A DNA stretch of 45,835 nucleotides from Candidatus Edwardsiibacteriota bacterium (lineage in GTDB: Bacteria; Edwardsbacteria; AC1; EtOH8): NCBI GenBank assembly GCA_020053305.1, contig JAGVNJ010000028.1, positions 1 to 45,835 on the forward strand. The letters run 5' to 3'. A program made the translations under genes and the position numbers. Within the stretch, counting starts at the first letter, position 1. Each line of letters starts with the position of its first letter. Shown here piece by piece: positions 1 to 7,762 of this stretch. The notes beneath the pieces were generated by a model that did not search any database, was not told the origin of the DNA, and saw only the letters and a program-made list of their open reading frames with translations.

Positions 1-219
1 CACCGTTTCGTACTCGGCATGGTGGACGTTGATGGTCACTCCGCGGGCCTTTTCCTCAGGGGCGTTGTCGATCTCCTCGTAGCTCTTGGCCTTGGCCAGT
101 CCCTTCTCCGCCAGATATTTGGTGATGGCGCTGGTCAACGTAGTCTTGCCGTGGTCAACGTGACCGATCGTCCCGATATTTACGTGCGGCTTGGTTCGCT
201 CGAATTTTGCTTTGGCCAT
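1..219 (-). CDS. tuf: Elongation factor Tu, N-terminal fragment cut by the window edge
   Basis: The 73 visible codons translate to the start of EF-Tu, the GTPase that carries aminoacyl-tRNA to the ribosomal A site. Residues 1-25 hold the family N-terminus and the P-loop G-H-V-D-H-G-K-T, followed by the switch I region with A-R-G-V-T-I-N. The ATG at 219 is preceded by a good ribosome binding site (AAGGAGATT on the minus strand, around 227-235). It is the last visible gene of the str operon, 65 bases after fusA. The remaining roughly 320 residues lie outside the window, so intactness cannot be judged. Confidence 0.97.
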   Translation of the reverse strand, partial: MAKAKFERTKPHVNIGTIGHVDHGKTTLTSAITKYLAEKGLAKAKSYEEIDNAPEEKARGVTINVHHAEYETV

Positions 220-284
220 ACCTGGAATCTCCTTATATTCTGGTAAATTTTTTCGCTTGATATTTTATTTGTCAACTGACGTGA

Positions 285-2363
285 TTAGTACCGGCTTCCG
301 CTTTTCTCCATTATCTCCTCGGATACTGACCGGGGAACCTCCTCATAATGGTGGAACTGCATGGTGTAGATGGCTCTTCCCTGGGTGAGGGATCTCAATC
401 TGGTGGCGTAGCCGAACATCTCGGAAAGGGGGACCATCGAGGCTATCACCTGGGCGTCCTTGCGTTTCACCAGTCCCAGGATCTTGCCCCGCCGGGCGCT
501 GAGGTCTCCGATCACGTCGCCCATATACACTTCGGGGACCACCACTTCCACGTCCATGATCGGTTCCAAAAGAACCGACGATGCTTTCTGCAGGGCGTCC
601 CGGGCCGCCATAGAAGAGGCTATCCTGAAAGCCATGTCCGAAGAATCCACCTCGTGATAGGAGCCGTCGGTCAGCTCAATTTTAACATCCACCACCGGAT
701 ATCCCGCCAGCACCCCGGATTCCAGGCCGTCCTTAACGCCCTTTTCCACCGAGGGGATAAACTCCTTGGGTATGTTGCCCCCGATGATGGAGTTTACGAA
801 CTCAAATCCGGTCCCGGCCTCTTTGGGCTCGGCCTGTATCACCACATGGGCGAATTGCCCGTGGCCGCCGGTCTGCTTGGCGAATTTGATGTTGCTGGTG
901 ACCGATTTACGGATGGTTTCGCGGTAGGACACCTGTGGTTTCCCCACGTTGGCCTGCACCGAGAACTCCCGCAGCATACGGTCCACGATTATCTCCAGAT
1001 GAAGCTCGCCCATGCCGGAGATGATGGTCTGGCCGGTCTCCTCATCGGTCTTCACCCTGAAAGTGGGATCCTCCTCCAGCAGTTTTGCCAGGGCCAACCC
1101 CATCCTGTCCTGATCGGCCTTGGATTTGGCCTCCAGGGCCACCGCTATGACCGGATCCGGGAATTTCATGGCTTCCAGCACCAGGGGATGCGCCTTGTCG
1201 CAGATGGTATGCCCGGTGCGGCTTTCCTTTAATCCCACCAATGCGGCGATGTCTCCGGCCGATATTTGATCCACATCCTCGCGTTTGTTGGCATGCATCA
1301 TCAGTATCCGGCTTACCCGTTCCCGCTTATCAAGGTTGCTGTTATAGACCGTTTCGCCGGCCTTGAGGACTCCGGAGTATACTCTGACGAACGAGATCTT
1401 GCCCACATAAGGATCGGTGGCTATCTTGAACACCAGCCCGGCCAGGGGCTCCTCGGGGCTGTCGTGCCGCTCCTCCTTGTGGCTGGTATAGGGGTTGATC
1501 CCGGTGATGGGGGGAAGATCGGTGGGGGCCGGCAGATAATCCACTACGGCATCCAGCAGAAGTTGGACCCCCTTATTCTTGAACGAGGCCCCGCACAGCA
1601 CCGGAAAGATCTTGATATCCAAAGTGCCTTTTCTGATGGAGCGTTTCAGCATCTCCGGGGTTATTTCCTGGCCATCCAGATAGGCATGCATGGCCTCCTC
1701 GTCGAACTCGGCCACCTGCTCCACCAGGTTATCCCGGTATCTCTGGGCGGCCTCCGCCAGGTCGGCCGGAATGGATCCGGCCTCGGGGGCCCTCTCGCCT
1801 TTGTCGTCAAAGGTCATGGCCTTCATGGTCACCAGATCCACCACCCCGCTGAAAGCGTCCTCCCGGCCGATGGGCATCTGGATGGGCACCGCCTTGGCGG
1901 CCAGCCTCTCCCGCATCATCGAGACCGCATCGTCGAAGTCGGCCCCCACCCGGTCCATCTTGTTGATGAAAGCTATCCGGGGGATGTGATAGCGGTCGGC
2001 CTGGCGCCACACCGTTTCGCTCTGCGGCTCCACTCCGCCCACCGCGCAGAACAGCGCCACGGCGCTGTCTAATATTCTCAAAGAACGTTCCACCTCGACC
2101 GTAAAGTCTACGTGGCCCGGGGTGTCTATAATGTTGATCCGGTGGTCTTTCCAAAAACAGGTGGTGGCGGCCGAGGTGATGGTGATGCCGCGTTCCTTCT
2201 CCTGCTCCATCCAGTCCATGGTGGCGGCCCCGTCGTGGACCTCGCCGATCCGGTGGAGCCTGCCGGTAAAATAAAGTATCCGCTCGGTGGTGGTGGTCTT
2301 GCCGGCATCGATATGGGCCATGATGCCGATATTCCTGGTCTTATTTAATGATTCCTGAGCCAA
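285..2363 (-). CDS. fusA: Elongation factor G
   Basis: This 692-residue protein is the translocation GTPase EF-G, which moves tRNA and mRNA through the ribosome and assists ribosome recycling. The P-loop A-H-I-D-A-G-K-T lies near residues 17-24. G2 (R-G-I-T-I), G3 (D-T-P-G-H) and G4 (N-K-M-D) are all present, and the length is normal for the family. The start is TTG at 2363, with an AGGA element six bases upstream on the minus strand; the N-terminus [17 protein letters not shown] matches the family. It sits between rpsG and tuf in the standard str order. There is one copy here and no sign of damage. Confidence 0.98.
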   Translation of the reverse strand: MAQESLNKTRNIGIMAHIDAGKTTTTERILYFTGRLHRIGEVHDGAATMDWMEQEKERGITITSAATTCFWKDHRINIIDTPGHVDFTVEVERSLRILDSAVALFCAVGGVEPQSETVWRQADRYHIPRIAFINKMDRVGADFDDAVSMMRERLAAKAVPIQMPIGREDAFSGVVDLVTMKAMTFDDKGERAPEAGSIPADLAEAAQRYRDNLVEQVAEFDEEAMHAYLDGQEITPEMLKRSIRKGTLDIKIFPVLCGASFKNKGVQLLLDAVVDYLPAPTDLPPITGINPYTSHKEERHDSPEEPLAGLVFKIATDPYVGKISFVRVYSGVLKAGETVYNSNLDKRERVSRILMMHANKREDVDQISAGDIAALVGLKESRTGHTICDKAHPLVLEAMKFPDPVIAVALEAKSKADQDRMGLALAKLLEEDPTFRVKTDEETGQTIISGMGELHLEIIVDRMLREFSVQANVGKPQVSYRETIRKSVTSNIKFAKQTGGHGQFAHVVIQAEPKEAGTGFEFVNSIIGGNIPKEFIPSVEKGVKDGLESGVLAGYPVVDVKIELTDGSYHEVDSSDMAFRIASSMAARDALQKASSVLLEPIMDVEVVVPEVYMGDVIGDLSARRGKILGLVKRKDAQVIASMVPLSEMFGYATRLRSLTQGRAIYTMQFHHYEEVPRSVSEEIMEKSGSRY

Positions 2364-2507
2364 TTCGTTTCCTATCTCCCGCCGCCTGTATGCTTTTACC
2401 TATCAGGCAGTCGGAATATCGATCTGCCGATCAGATGTGGTATGCGATGTAAAATGGCGACAGGTTGTTCATTAGTCTATTGAATTCACCTGATATTAAA
2501 GCTGATT

Positions 2508-2978
2508 TTAGAACCGGTAGTGGGCAAAGGCCTTGTTGGCCTCGGCCATCTTGTGGGCGTCCTCTTTCTTCTTGATGGCGCCGCCCTCGTTCTTGATGGC
2601 TGACAGGATCTCTCCGGCCAGGCGTTCCCGCATGGTCTGCTCGGAGCGGGACTTGGCCGCTGCGATCATCCAGCGGATGGCCAGTGCGGTCCGGCGCTCC
2701 GGCTTTACCTCCACCGGCACCTGATAGGTGGCGCCCCCCACCCGGCGGGGCTTGACCTCCAGCACCGGCTTGATGTTGTTCAGGGCTTGCTTGAAGCCGT
2801 CGATCCCCGAGGCCTTGGTCTTCTTCTCCACGATCTCCACCGCGTTGTAGAAAATCCTCTCGGCTATGCTCTTCTTGCCCCTCTCCATCAGGTTGTTGAT
2901 GAAGATGGTGACCATGGTGTCGTGGTACTTGGGATCGGGCAGCAGTTCCCGCTTTATGACTCTTTTTCTTCTCGGCAT
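2508..2978 (-). CDS. rpsG: 30S ribosomal protein S7
   Basis: This 156-residue protein is S7, which nucleates assembly of the 30S head on 16S rRNA and contacts the E-site tRNA. The N-terminus M-P-R-R-K and the conserved stretches around [10 protein letters not shown] and [11 protein letters not shown] are typical, and the length equals that of most bacterial S7 proteins. It lies 40 bases after rpsL and 144 bases before fusA. The ribosome binding site ahead of its ATG is weak, consistent with translational coupling to rpsL. In other bacteria S7 represses its own operon through the rpsL-rpsG spacer; I see no clear structure here that proves the same. Confidence 0.98.
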   Translation of the reverse strand: MPRRKRVIKRELLPDPKYHDTMVTIFINNLMERGKKSIAERIFYNAVEIVEKKTKASGIDGFKQALNNIKPVLEVKPRRVGGATYQVPVEVKPERRTALAIRWMIAAAKSRSEQTMRERLAGEILSAIKNEGGAIKKKEDAHKMAEANKAFAHYRF

Positions 2979-3018
2979 TTTTTACCAGTCTCGGTGTTAT
3001 ATTTTTATTTTGGAAATA

Positions 3019-3393
3019 TTATTTCTTGGCGCGCTTGGTGCCGTACAGCGAGCGGCTTCTCTTGCGGCCGTCCACCCCGGAGGTGTCCAGGGTCCCGCGG
3101 ACGATGTGGTAGCGCACGCCGGGCAGATCCTTGACCCGTCCGCCCCGCACCATCACGATGGAATGCTCCTGCAGGTTGTGGCCCTCGCCGGGGATGTAGG
3201 ACAATACTTCGATACCGTTGGACAGCCGGACCTTGGCCACCTTGCGCAGGGCCGAGTTGGGCTTCTTGGGGGTGGTGGTGTAGACCCGGGTGCAAACGCC
3301 GCGCTTCTGGGGACAATTCTTCAGGGCCGGGGCCTTGGTCTTTTTTGATTTGGTTTTTCTTCCGTGTCGGATCAGTTGGTTGATGGTCGGCAT
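3019..3393 (-). CDS. rpsL: 30S ribosomal protein S12
   Basis: This 124-residue protein is S12, part of the decoding centre that checks codon-anticodon pairing. The [11 protein letters not shown] loop, site of streptomycin-resistance substitutions, carries the sensitive-type lysines. The [13 protein letters not shown] segment contains the aspartate that is methylthiolated in many bacteria. An AAGGAG ribosome binding site lies just upstream of the ATG at 3393. It is the first gene of the str operon, about 130 bases downstream of a consensus promoter. Confidence 0.98.
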   Translation of the reverse strand: MPTINQLIRHGRKTKSKKTKAPALKNCPQKRGVCTRVYTTTPKKPNSALRKVAKVRLSNGIEVLSYIPGEGHNLQEHSIVMVRGGRVKDLPGVRYHIVRGTLDTSGVDGRKRSRSLYGTKRAKK

Positions 3394-3428
3394 GGGATCT
3401 CCTTAACCGATTTTCCGTTGATGCTGCC

Positions 3429-3453
3429 GGGGGATTAAAAACAAAAATCCCCA
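3429..3453 (-). promoter_or_regulatory. Hairpin in the str-operon leader
   Basis: On the minus strand GGGGATT and AATCCCC face each other across an A/T loop, 36 bases upstream of the rpsL start. No run of T follows, so it is not an intrinsic terminator. It could tune rpsL translation or mRNA stability. Function is inferred only from position. Confidence 0.35.
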
Positions 3454-3521
3454 TGTCCCGTCCTACTTTCTTTGATAAGGCAGGAAGATGGCATACATAA
3501 AAGTTTTCCTAAAGAATTGAT

Positions 3522-3550
3522 ATTATATAAGATTTCATACAAAATGTCAA
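3522..3550 (-). promoter_or_regulatory. Consensus sigma-70 promoter of the str operon
   Basis: On the minus strand a perfect -35 (TTGACA, 3545-3550) and a perfect -10 (TATAAT, 3522-3527) are separated by exactly 17 bases. The roughly 50 bases upstream (3551-3600) are almost pure A/T and could act as an UP element. This is the strongest promoter-like sequence in the window and fits a translation-machinery operon. It accounts for most of the 362-base gene-free stretch 3394-3755. Confidence 0.88.
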
Positions 3551-3712
3551 TCCCTAAAATAAAAAAAATTAATATTTTTAAATATTTTTTTACATAGACT
3601 TAAAAACCGGCTAATGAGAAAGTTTCATACAAGATGTTGAATTGTTGTTTCTACCTGTTGGGGATGGTTACTGTTCGTCCGCTTTGGGTTTCTAACACCA
3701 TCATATAATAGA

Positions 3713-3738
3713 AAAGGCCGCCCCTTAGGACGGCCTTT
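3713..3738 (-). terminator. Intrinsic terminator after the RAM-domain gene
   Basis: The minus strand shows AAAGGCCG and CGGCCTTT arms around a short loop, followed by TTTTC. It lies 18 bases beyond the stop of the gene at 3756-3992 and separates that gene from the str promoter. Confidence 0.8.
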
Positions 3739-3755
3739 AAATTCTGTCAATCGTT

Positions 3756-3992
3756 TTAGTTGCCGTTGACCACGATACAGGTAACTGTCCGTCCGACGCC
3801 CTTGGTCCCCTGGATCTGGGAAATGATCAGTTTGGTCAGATCCTTCATAGAGGGAGCCTCCACGTAGGCGATGATGTCATGAAGCCCGGTCACCACGTGA
3901 GCCTGCTTTAAACCTTTGATCTTGCGCAGGGCCCTGACCACCAGTTCGGCTTTGCCGGCATCGCAATTGATGAACTCATAAGCTGCTACCAT
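3756..3992 (-). CDS. Stand-alone Lrp/AsnC ligand-binding (RAM) domain protein
   Basis: This 78-residue protein corresponds to the C-terminal effector-binding domain of Lrp/AsnC regulators without the helix-turn-helix. The order A-Y-E-F-I-N-C, L-R-K-I-K-G-L-K-Q-A-H-V-V-T-G-L-H-D-I-I-A-Y and the C-terminal strand T-V-T-C-I-V-V match the alpha-beta fold. Family members of this size form oligomeric rings and may bind amino acids or pair with full-length Lrp proteins. No DNA-binding part is encoded upstream, so it is not a truncated gene with a nearby missing half. The start has an excellent ribosome binding site (AAGGAGGTG). It is monocistronic, with its own terminator. The ligand is unknown. Confidence 0.85.
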   Translation of the reverse strand: MVAAYEFINCDAGKAELVVRALRKIKGLKQAHVVTGLHDIIAYVEAPSMKDLTKLIISQIQGTKGVGRTVTCIVVNGN

Positions 3993-4039
3993 TCAATACA
4001 CCTCCTTCCATTATTTTGATTTTGGGTCTTCTATAAGTC

Positions 4040-4061
4040 TAAAGTTGAAAGTTCAAAGCTT
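4040..4061. repeat. A/T-patterned repeat (AAAGTTGAAAGTTCAAAG type)
   Basis: A short run built from alternating GTTGAA and GTTCAA words lies upstream of the RAM-domain gene. The same pattern is present inside the coding sequence of ppdK at 38234-38261, so it is a dispersed repeat rather than a local accident. Confidence 0.5.
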
Positions 4062-4088
4062 AAATGCTAACTTTGCAATAAAAGCGTA

Positions 4089-4280
4089 CACCCCTGAGTG
4101 ATATTTTAAGTACTGTAGTCGAAAGTGGGTGTTATCCAGGTTGTTTAACGTAGAAAAAGAAATGGGTGGCGGCAACAAATTAGACGACAACATTATAGAT
4201 TTCTAAGCAAATCAACTATAGCAGACCCACTTTCGATTACAGCACCTATGTTCACCCTCAATACTTAACATAGGGGGGTG
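4089..4280. mobile_element. MITE-like element with terminal inverted repeats and TA flanks
   Basis: The 192-bp element starts with CACCCC and ends with GGGGTG, and is flanked on both sides by TA (4087-4088 and 4281-4282). An 18-base inner inverted repeat (4113-4130 against 4225-4242, one mismatch, core TCGAAAGTGGGT) reinforces the symmetry. There is no coding capacity inside. TA target duplication with short inverted ends is what IS630/Tc1-mariner elements leave, so this is probably a non-autonomous derivative. It fills most of the gene-free stretch 3993-4364. Confidence 0.6.
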
Positions 4281-4318
4281 TACGGTTTCATACCAAAGCC
4301 AGCCCTTAAAGAATAAAA

Positions 4319-4353
4319 GCCTTTGCGTCTCTGTGCCTTTTGTGGTTCAAAAA
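4319..4353. repeat. Dispersed repeat, CTTTGCGTCT...GTGGTT family
   Basis: This copy reads CTTTGCGTCTCTGTGCC then TTTTGTGGTTC. Related copies are at 27518-27541, 36611-36661 (interrupted, inverted) and 42613-42634, all outside genes. Confidence 0.55.
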
Positions 4354-4364
4354 AACCTATCTGG

Positions 4365-5493
4365 TCAGAGGTCATCCCCGGATTCCATCTTGTCGAACTT
4401 GCCGCCCTTCTTGAGATAGGCGTTTATGAACCGATCTATCTCCCCGTCCATTACTGCTCTTACATCTCCAGTCTGCTCCAGGGTCCGGTGATCCTTGACC
4501 ATGCTGTAGGGGTGGAAGACATAGGAGCGGATCTGGTTGCCCCAGGCGATGTCGGTCTTGGCGGCCTCCAGGGACTGACGCTTTTTGTCCTCCTCGGCCT
4601 TGTAATGCTGATACAGACGGGAGCGCAGCACCTTCATGGCGTTGATCCGGTTCTGGTGCTGGGAGCGTTCGTTCTGGCTGCAGACCACTATCCCGGTGGG
4701 GATGTGAACCATCCGGATGGCGGTCTCCACTTTGTTGACGTTCTGACCGCCGGCTGAGCCGGCCCGGTAGACATCTATTCTGATATCTGATTCAGGAATG
4801 TCTACTTTAATGTTGTCGTCAATTTCCGGATAAACGAAGGCGGAGGCAAACGAAGTATGGCGACGCTTGTTGGAGTCGAAAGGAGATATCCTTACCAAAC
4901 GATGAACGCCGATTTCGGCCTTGAGATAGCCGAAGGCGTACTTTCCTGCCACTTCCACGGTTACGCTCTTGATGCCGGCTTCGTCGCCCGGCTGCAGGTC
5001 GATCACCTTATATTGATAGCCATTGCGCTCCATCCAGCGGGTGTACATCCGCAGCAGCATCTCGGCCCAATCCTGGGATTCGGTCCCCCCGGCCCCGGGG
5101 TGGATGGTTAAAATAGCGCTTCTTTCGTCATCCTCGCCCCGCAGCATATGGCGGAACTCCAGACTCTCTAACCCTTTTTCCAGGGCGGCCAGATCGTCCT
5201 GGATTTCTTTCAGGGATTCGCCGTCCGATTCCTCCACCAGCTCCAGCAGAGTGGCTACATCATCGCACTTTTTCCTCAGCTCCTTCCAGGGATCTATCCA
5301 TTCCCGACGTCGGTTGGCCTCTGCTATGACCTCCTTGGCTTTGATATTGTCGTTCCAAAAATCCGGGGACGACATCCTGGCCTCATATTCTGCCAGCTCA
5401 TTCTCCAACCGGTCCAGGTCAAAGATACCTCCGCAGGTTCTTTATATTCTCATCAGCAATCTGGCCGTTATTTTTTAATTCCTCTATTGCCAA
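4365..5493 (-). CDS. prfB: Peptide chain release factor 2, with programmed +1 frameshift
   Basis: RF2 recognises UGA and UAA and triggers peptide release. The joined product is about 375 residues. The frame-zero part runs from a TTG at 5493 (AAGGA nine bases upstream) for 24 codons to an in-frame UGA at 5421-5419, in the context CTT TGA C. An internal Shine-Dalgarno-like CGGAGG lies just before TAT CTT. A +1 shift on CTT continues as D-L-D-R-L-E-N-E into the main frame. The RF2 specificity tripeptide S-P-F lies at 203-205 and the catalytic G-G-Q at 248-250 of the joined protein, almost the E. coli positions. The TTG start is inferred: no ATG or GTG occurs in frame after the upstream TAA. Without the shift only a 24-residue peptide is made. 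Confidence 0.95.
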
Positions 5494-5667
5494 AGCGATA
5501 TCATCCTTAATTGGTTTATATTTTTAAAGTAGCTGATCAAATCCATACCCAGTTGAGAACCAAGACGGGAGGTCAACCTTTTCAGCCAATCCCTTTTGTT
5601 TAAACACCATTTTCCTGTTTGCAAATTGGCTGGCAAACCTTATTGTATGACAAAAGAGCCCGTCAAT

Positions 5668-6312
5668 TCAACCATTTTTTACCGCTGGCTGAATATTTTC
5701 TCCGGCTATCTGACCCCAGACAAGTATGGCCTTTTTTTCAAGTTCGCCGATTGTACCATCGTTATTGATGATGATCCCGGTCTTTTGTTTGATTTCAGAA
5801 ACCGGCAATTGCGAAGCCATTATTTTCAGAGACTTGCTTCTTGATATCCCCCGGGCCTGCAATCTGGCCAGGCGCAGCTTTTTTTGCGAGTCCACCAGTA
5901 TCAATATATCCAGCTTTTTCTCCAGACCCCATTGCACGATTAGCGCGGCGTCAATTACTATCGGCCTGGTGGAATATTTTTTTCCGCAGAGATGGATATT
6001 TTTATTGATCTCCCTCAAAAGATAGGGCTGCACGATACGATTCAGAAGGCGTAGTTTTACCGGATCGGAGAAGACCAACTCACCCAGCCGACCTCGGTCG
6101 ATACTGCGTTTGCCCAACAAAATGCCGGGGCCGAAAGCTTTTATAACTTTGGCAAAGCAGGGTGATTTTTTATCCAGCATTTGATGTCCCAGCTTATCGG
6201 CATCAATGATACAGGCTCCGTGCCTTTGAAACACTTGGGCCACGGTGCTTTTGCCCGAACCGGCTCCGCCGGTCAGGCCGACCAGTTTGCCTTTATGTTT
6301 TAAACCGGACAT
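5668..6312 (-). CDS. coaE: Dephospho-CoA kinase
   Basis: This 214-residue protein matches dephospho-CoA kinase, which phosphorylates the ribose 3'-OH of dephospho-CoA in the last step of coenzyme A synthesis. The Walker A motif G-G-A-G-S-G-K-S is at residues 15-22 and is followed by I-I-D-A-D-K-L-G-H, the substrate-binding D-A-D segment. The length is normal. A strong ribosome binding site (GGAGGAA) precedes the ATG. The gene lies 175 bases upstream of prfB with no terminator seen between them. Base composition is more A/T-rich than in neighbouring prfB. Confidence 0.93.
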   Translation of the reverse strand: MSGLKHKGKLVGLTGGAGSGKSTVAQVFQRHGACIIDADKLGHQMLDKKSPCFAKVIKAFGPGILLGKRSIDRGRLGELVFSDPVKLRLLNRIVQPYLLREINKNIHLCGKKYSTRPIVIDAALIVQWGLEKKLDILILVDSQKKLRLARLQARGISRSKSLKIMASQLPVSEIKQKTGIIINNDGTIGELEKKAILVWGQIAGENIQPAVKNG

Positions 6313-6334
6313 ATTTCCTCCGCTGCTTCATAAG

Positions 6335-6580
6335 ACACAGATCATGAGGCTTCTGAAAAGTGTTTCCTTTCGGGCGACAAGCGTTACTGCATTACTCAGG
6401 ACAAGCTTTATCACGGAAGCACTGAATTTTCGGAACAATAATCATGGGAAAGAACCATTTTAGTCCCTTTCCTTGGTGTTTTCAGTGTTTTCGCTTACGC
6501 TGCTTGCAGGTTTTCTTCAAGTGCCGTAGCTTTAGCGAAGGCACTCAGTGGTTGATTTCACAGAGGCCTCATCATGTAAA
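6335..6580. repeat. Composite intergenic repeat region
   Basis: This 277-base gap holds pieces of several repeat types and no convincing gene. ATGAGGCTTCTGAAAA near 6344 is mirrored imperfectly by the complement of CAGAGGCCTCATCATG near 6562. Between them are a GTGCCGTAGC...GCGAAGGCAC palindrome near 6521-6543 and an AAGCTTGTCCTGAGT-type segment (minus strand, near 6395-6410). The outer pair could be degraded ends of an old insertion. Confidence 0.4.
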
Positions 6581-6589
6581 TAGGCATGC

Positions 6590-6940
6590 TCATTCCTCCC
6601 TGGCATCCCGCTCCTGGCTGTCCCGGCTGTCGCTATCCCGCTCCCGGGAATCGCCCTCCTGGTCGGGATAGATGTCCCAGGGATCGTAAATATCGTAAAG
6701 CCCCCGGTAATCGGGTCCGTAATAATACAATTCCAGATAATTATATTCATCGCTGGAATCGATCGCAGCCGGAGGAGCGGCGGCCGGGCTGGATTTTTTT
6801 GTAGCAGCGGAATCTGTTTTTGCCTGAATGATAGGTTTCTTTGCCGTGGTCGAGTCCTGCTGGGCCATAAGCCAAAACGGCATCAGGACCAATGCCAAAT
6901 TAAGAATTACTAAAATAATTATTCGTTTCATTTTGTTCAC
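6590..6940 (-). CDS. Small secreted protein with acidic, Arg/Asp/Ser-rich tail, function unknown
   Basis: This 116-residue protein starts with a clear signal peptide (M-N-K-M-K-R then a hydrophobic run to about residue 27, L-M-A-Q). A Lys/Ala/Thr/Ser-rich linker follows, then a Tyr-rich segment (Y-N-Y-L-E-L-Y-Y-Y-G-P-D-Y), and a tail made of R/D/S/E repeats. I do not recognise a family. The composition suggests an exported, largely disordered protein, perhaps periplasmic or surface-bound. The start is GTG at 6940 or the in-frame ATG at 6931; both follow AGGGA. A promoter-like sequence lies just upstream, so it may be transcribed alone. Confidence 0.65.
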   Translation of the reverse strand: MNKMKRIIILVILNLALVLMPFWLMAQQDSTTAKKPIIQAKTDSAATKKSSPAAAPPAAIDSSDEYNYLELYYYGPDYRGLYDIYDPWDIYPDQEGDSRERDSDSRDSQERDAREE

Positions 6941-6968
6941 GTTTTTTGCATTCCCTGGTTGCAGTTAG

Positions 6969-6996
6969 TGTATATCTATTCCTTGAACATTGTCAA
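6969..6996 (-). promoter_or_regulatory. Probable sigma-70 promoter for the small secreted protein
   Basis: On the minus strand TTGACA (6991-6996) is followed after 16 bases by TATACA (6969-6974). The -35 is perfect and the -10 matches at four of six positions. It lies about 30 bases ahead of the GTG start at 6940. Confidence 0.55.
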
Positions 6997-7039
6997 GGCC
7001 ATTGTTTGCGAAACCAAGCCGCATACTGCGGAAAACCGG

Positions 7040-7082
7040 TTTAAACCTCTTAAACTATTTGAACCTTTTCAAACTATTTAAT
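7040..7082. repeat. TTAAAC/TTTGAAC patterned repeat
   Basis: A run of short related words (TTAAACC, TTAAACTATTTGAACC, TTTTCAAACTATTT) overlaps the last codons of the Asp-box protein gene (stop at 7074). The ACTATTT word occurs twice. It resembles the GTTTAAAG-type repeats common between genes in many phyla. Confidence 0.45.
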
Positions 7083-7718
7083 TGCGACTTTGCCAGTATC
7101 GCCCACTACCCGAATCCTGGCCGAATTCACAGGGTCGGTATAAATGCTGTTAAACCAGCCGGAAACATCAGAAGGTTCTGTAATGGGAGTTTTTGCGGTT
7201 TTAGTCCATGATGCACCAGCATCATTAGTTTTAAGTATGATTCCATTACCGCAGGCAATATATCCATATCGAACATCGTTGGCAAAGGAAACATCCTTGA
7301 AGGCCGTGCCGATGGGCAAATTCAAAGATTTTAAAGAAATTATATTCCAGGAAGTCCCGCCATCCGTGGTTCTTGTTAAAACGCCATTGTATTTATTGGG
7401 TTCATTTATCTTCTCGCCTACAATCCAGCCGTATTGGCCTTTCATCTCAATGGCGTTAAGATTGTATTCGGCAAGCCCGGTTATGGTTATTTTCCCCCAA
7501 ACGCTATTAATCTGCCGCAACAACAAGCCCTCATTGCCCACCGCCCAGGCATTCTTGTCGTCAATCATCTGGATGTCTTTGATGGCGTTGGAAGCTACAT
7601 AATCCGGAACCCAAGCATTAACCGGCAATACCGGCTTTTTAGGATCATCCGCTGCCAGGCACAGTGTGAATGCCAGCATCAATAGCGCTGGCGTAATGAT
7701 CATTCCCCGCTTTTTCAT
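7074..7718 (-). CDS. Secreted Asp-box (BNR/Ycf48-like) repeat protein
   Basis: This 214-residue protein has a signal peptide (M-K-K-R-G-M-I-I then hydrophobic, ending near A-A-D at about 22-24). Repeats of the sialidase/Ycf48 type follow: A-W-A-V-G-N-E-G, Y-G-W-I-V-G-E, T-T-D-G-G-T-S-W, Y-G-Y-I-A-C-G-N-G, T-N-D-A-G-A-S-W. Asp-box motifs (S/T-x-D-x-G-x-x-W) sit on the turns of beta-propeller blades. The protein is short for a full propeller (about three visible blades) and lacks the C-terminal sorting domain of its upstream neighbour. It follows the FG-GAP gene by 44 bases and probably shares its transcript. The ligand is unknown. Confidence 0.75.
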   Translation of the reverse strand: MKKRGMIITPALLMLAFTLCLAADDPKKPVLPVNAWVPDYVASNAIKDIQMIDDKNAWAVGNEGLLLRQINSVWGKITITGLAEYNLNAIEMKGQYGWIVGEKINEPNKYNGVLTRTTDGGTSWNIISLKSLNLPIGTAFKDVSFANDVRYGYIACGNGIILKTNDAGASWTKTAKTPITEPSDVSGWFNSIYTDPVNSARIRVVGDTGKVAIK

Positions 7719-7762
7719 TGGAATTCCTTCCTTTGGGTTTTGGTTTTATGTTATCCATTAAA

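Noticed and set aside
3005-3454. 149-codon minus-strand frame overlapping rpsL
   Set aside because: It is a shifted reading of the S12 gene; the S12 frame is unmistakable.
4365-5493. prfB as a broken gene because of the in-frame UGA
   Set aside because: The UGA lies in the conserved CTT TGA C frameshift context with an upstream Shine-Dalgarno-like element; this is normal RF2 control.
5495-5557. ATG-initiated short frame (M-D-L-I-S-Y-F) upstream of prfB
   Set aside because: It ends at a TAG and is out of frame with the RF2 N-terminus; the TTG at 5493 with AAGGA upstream fits better. A role as a leader peptide has no support.
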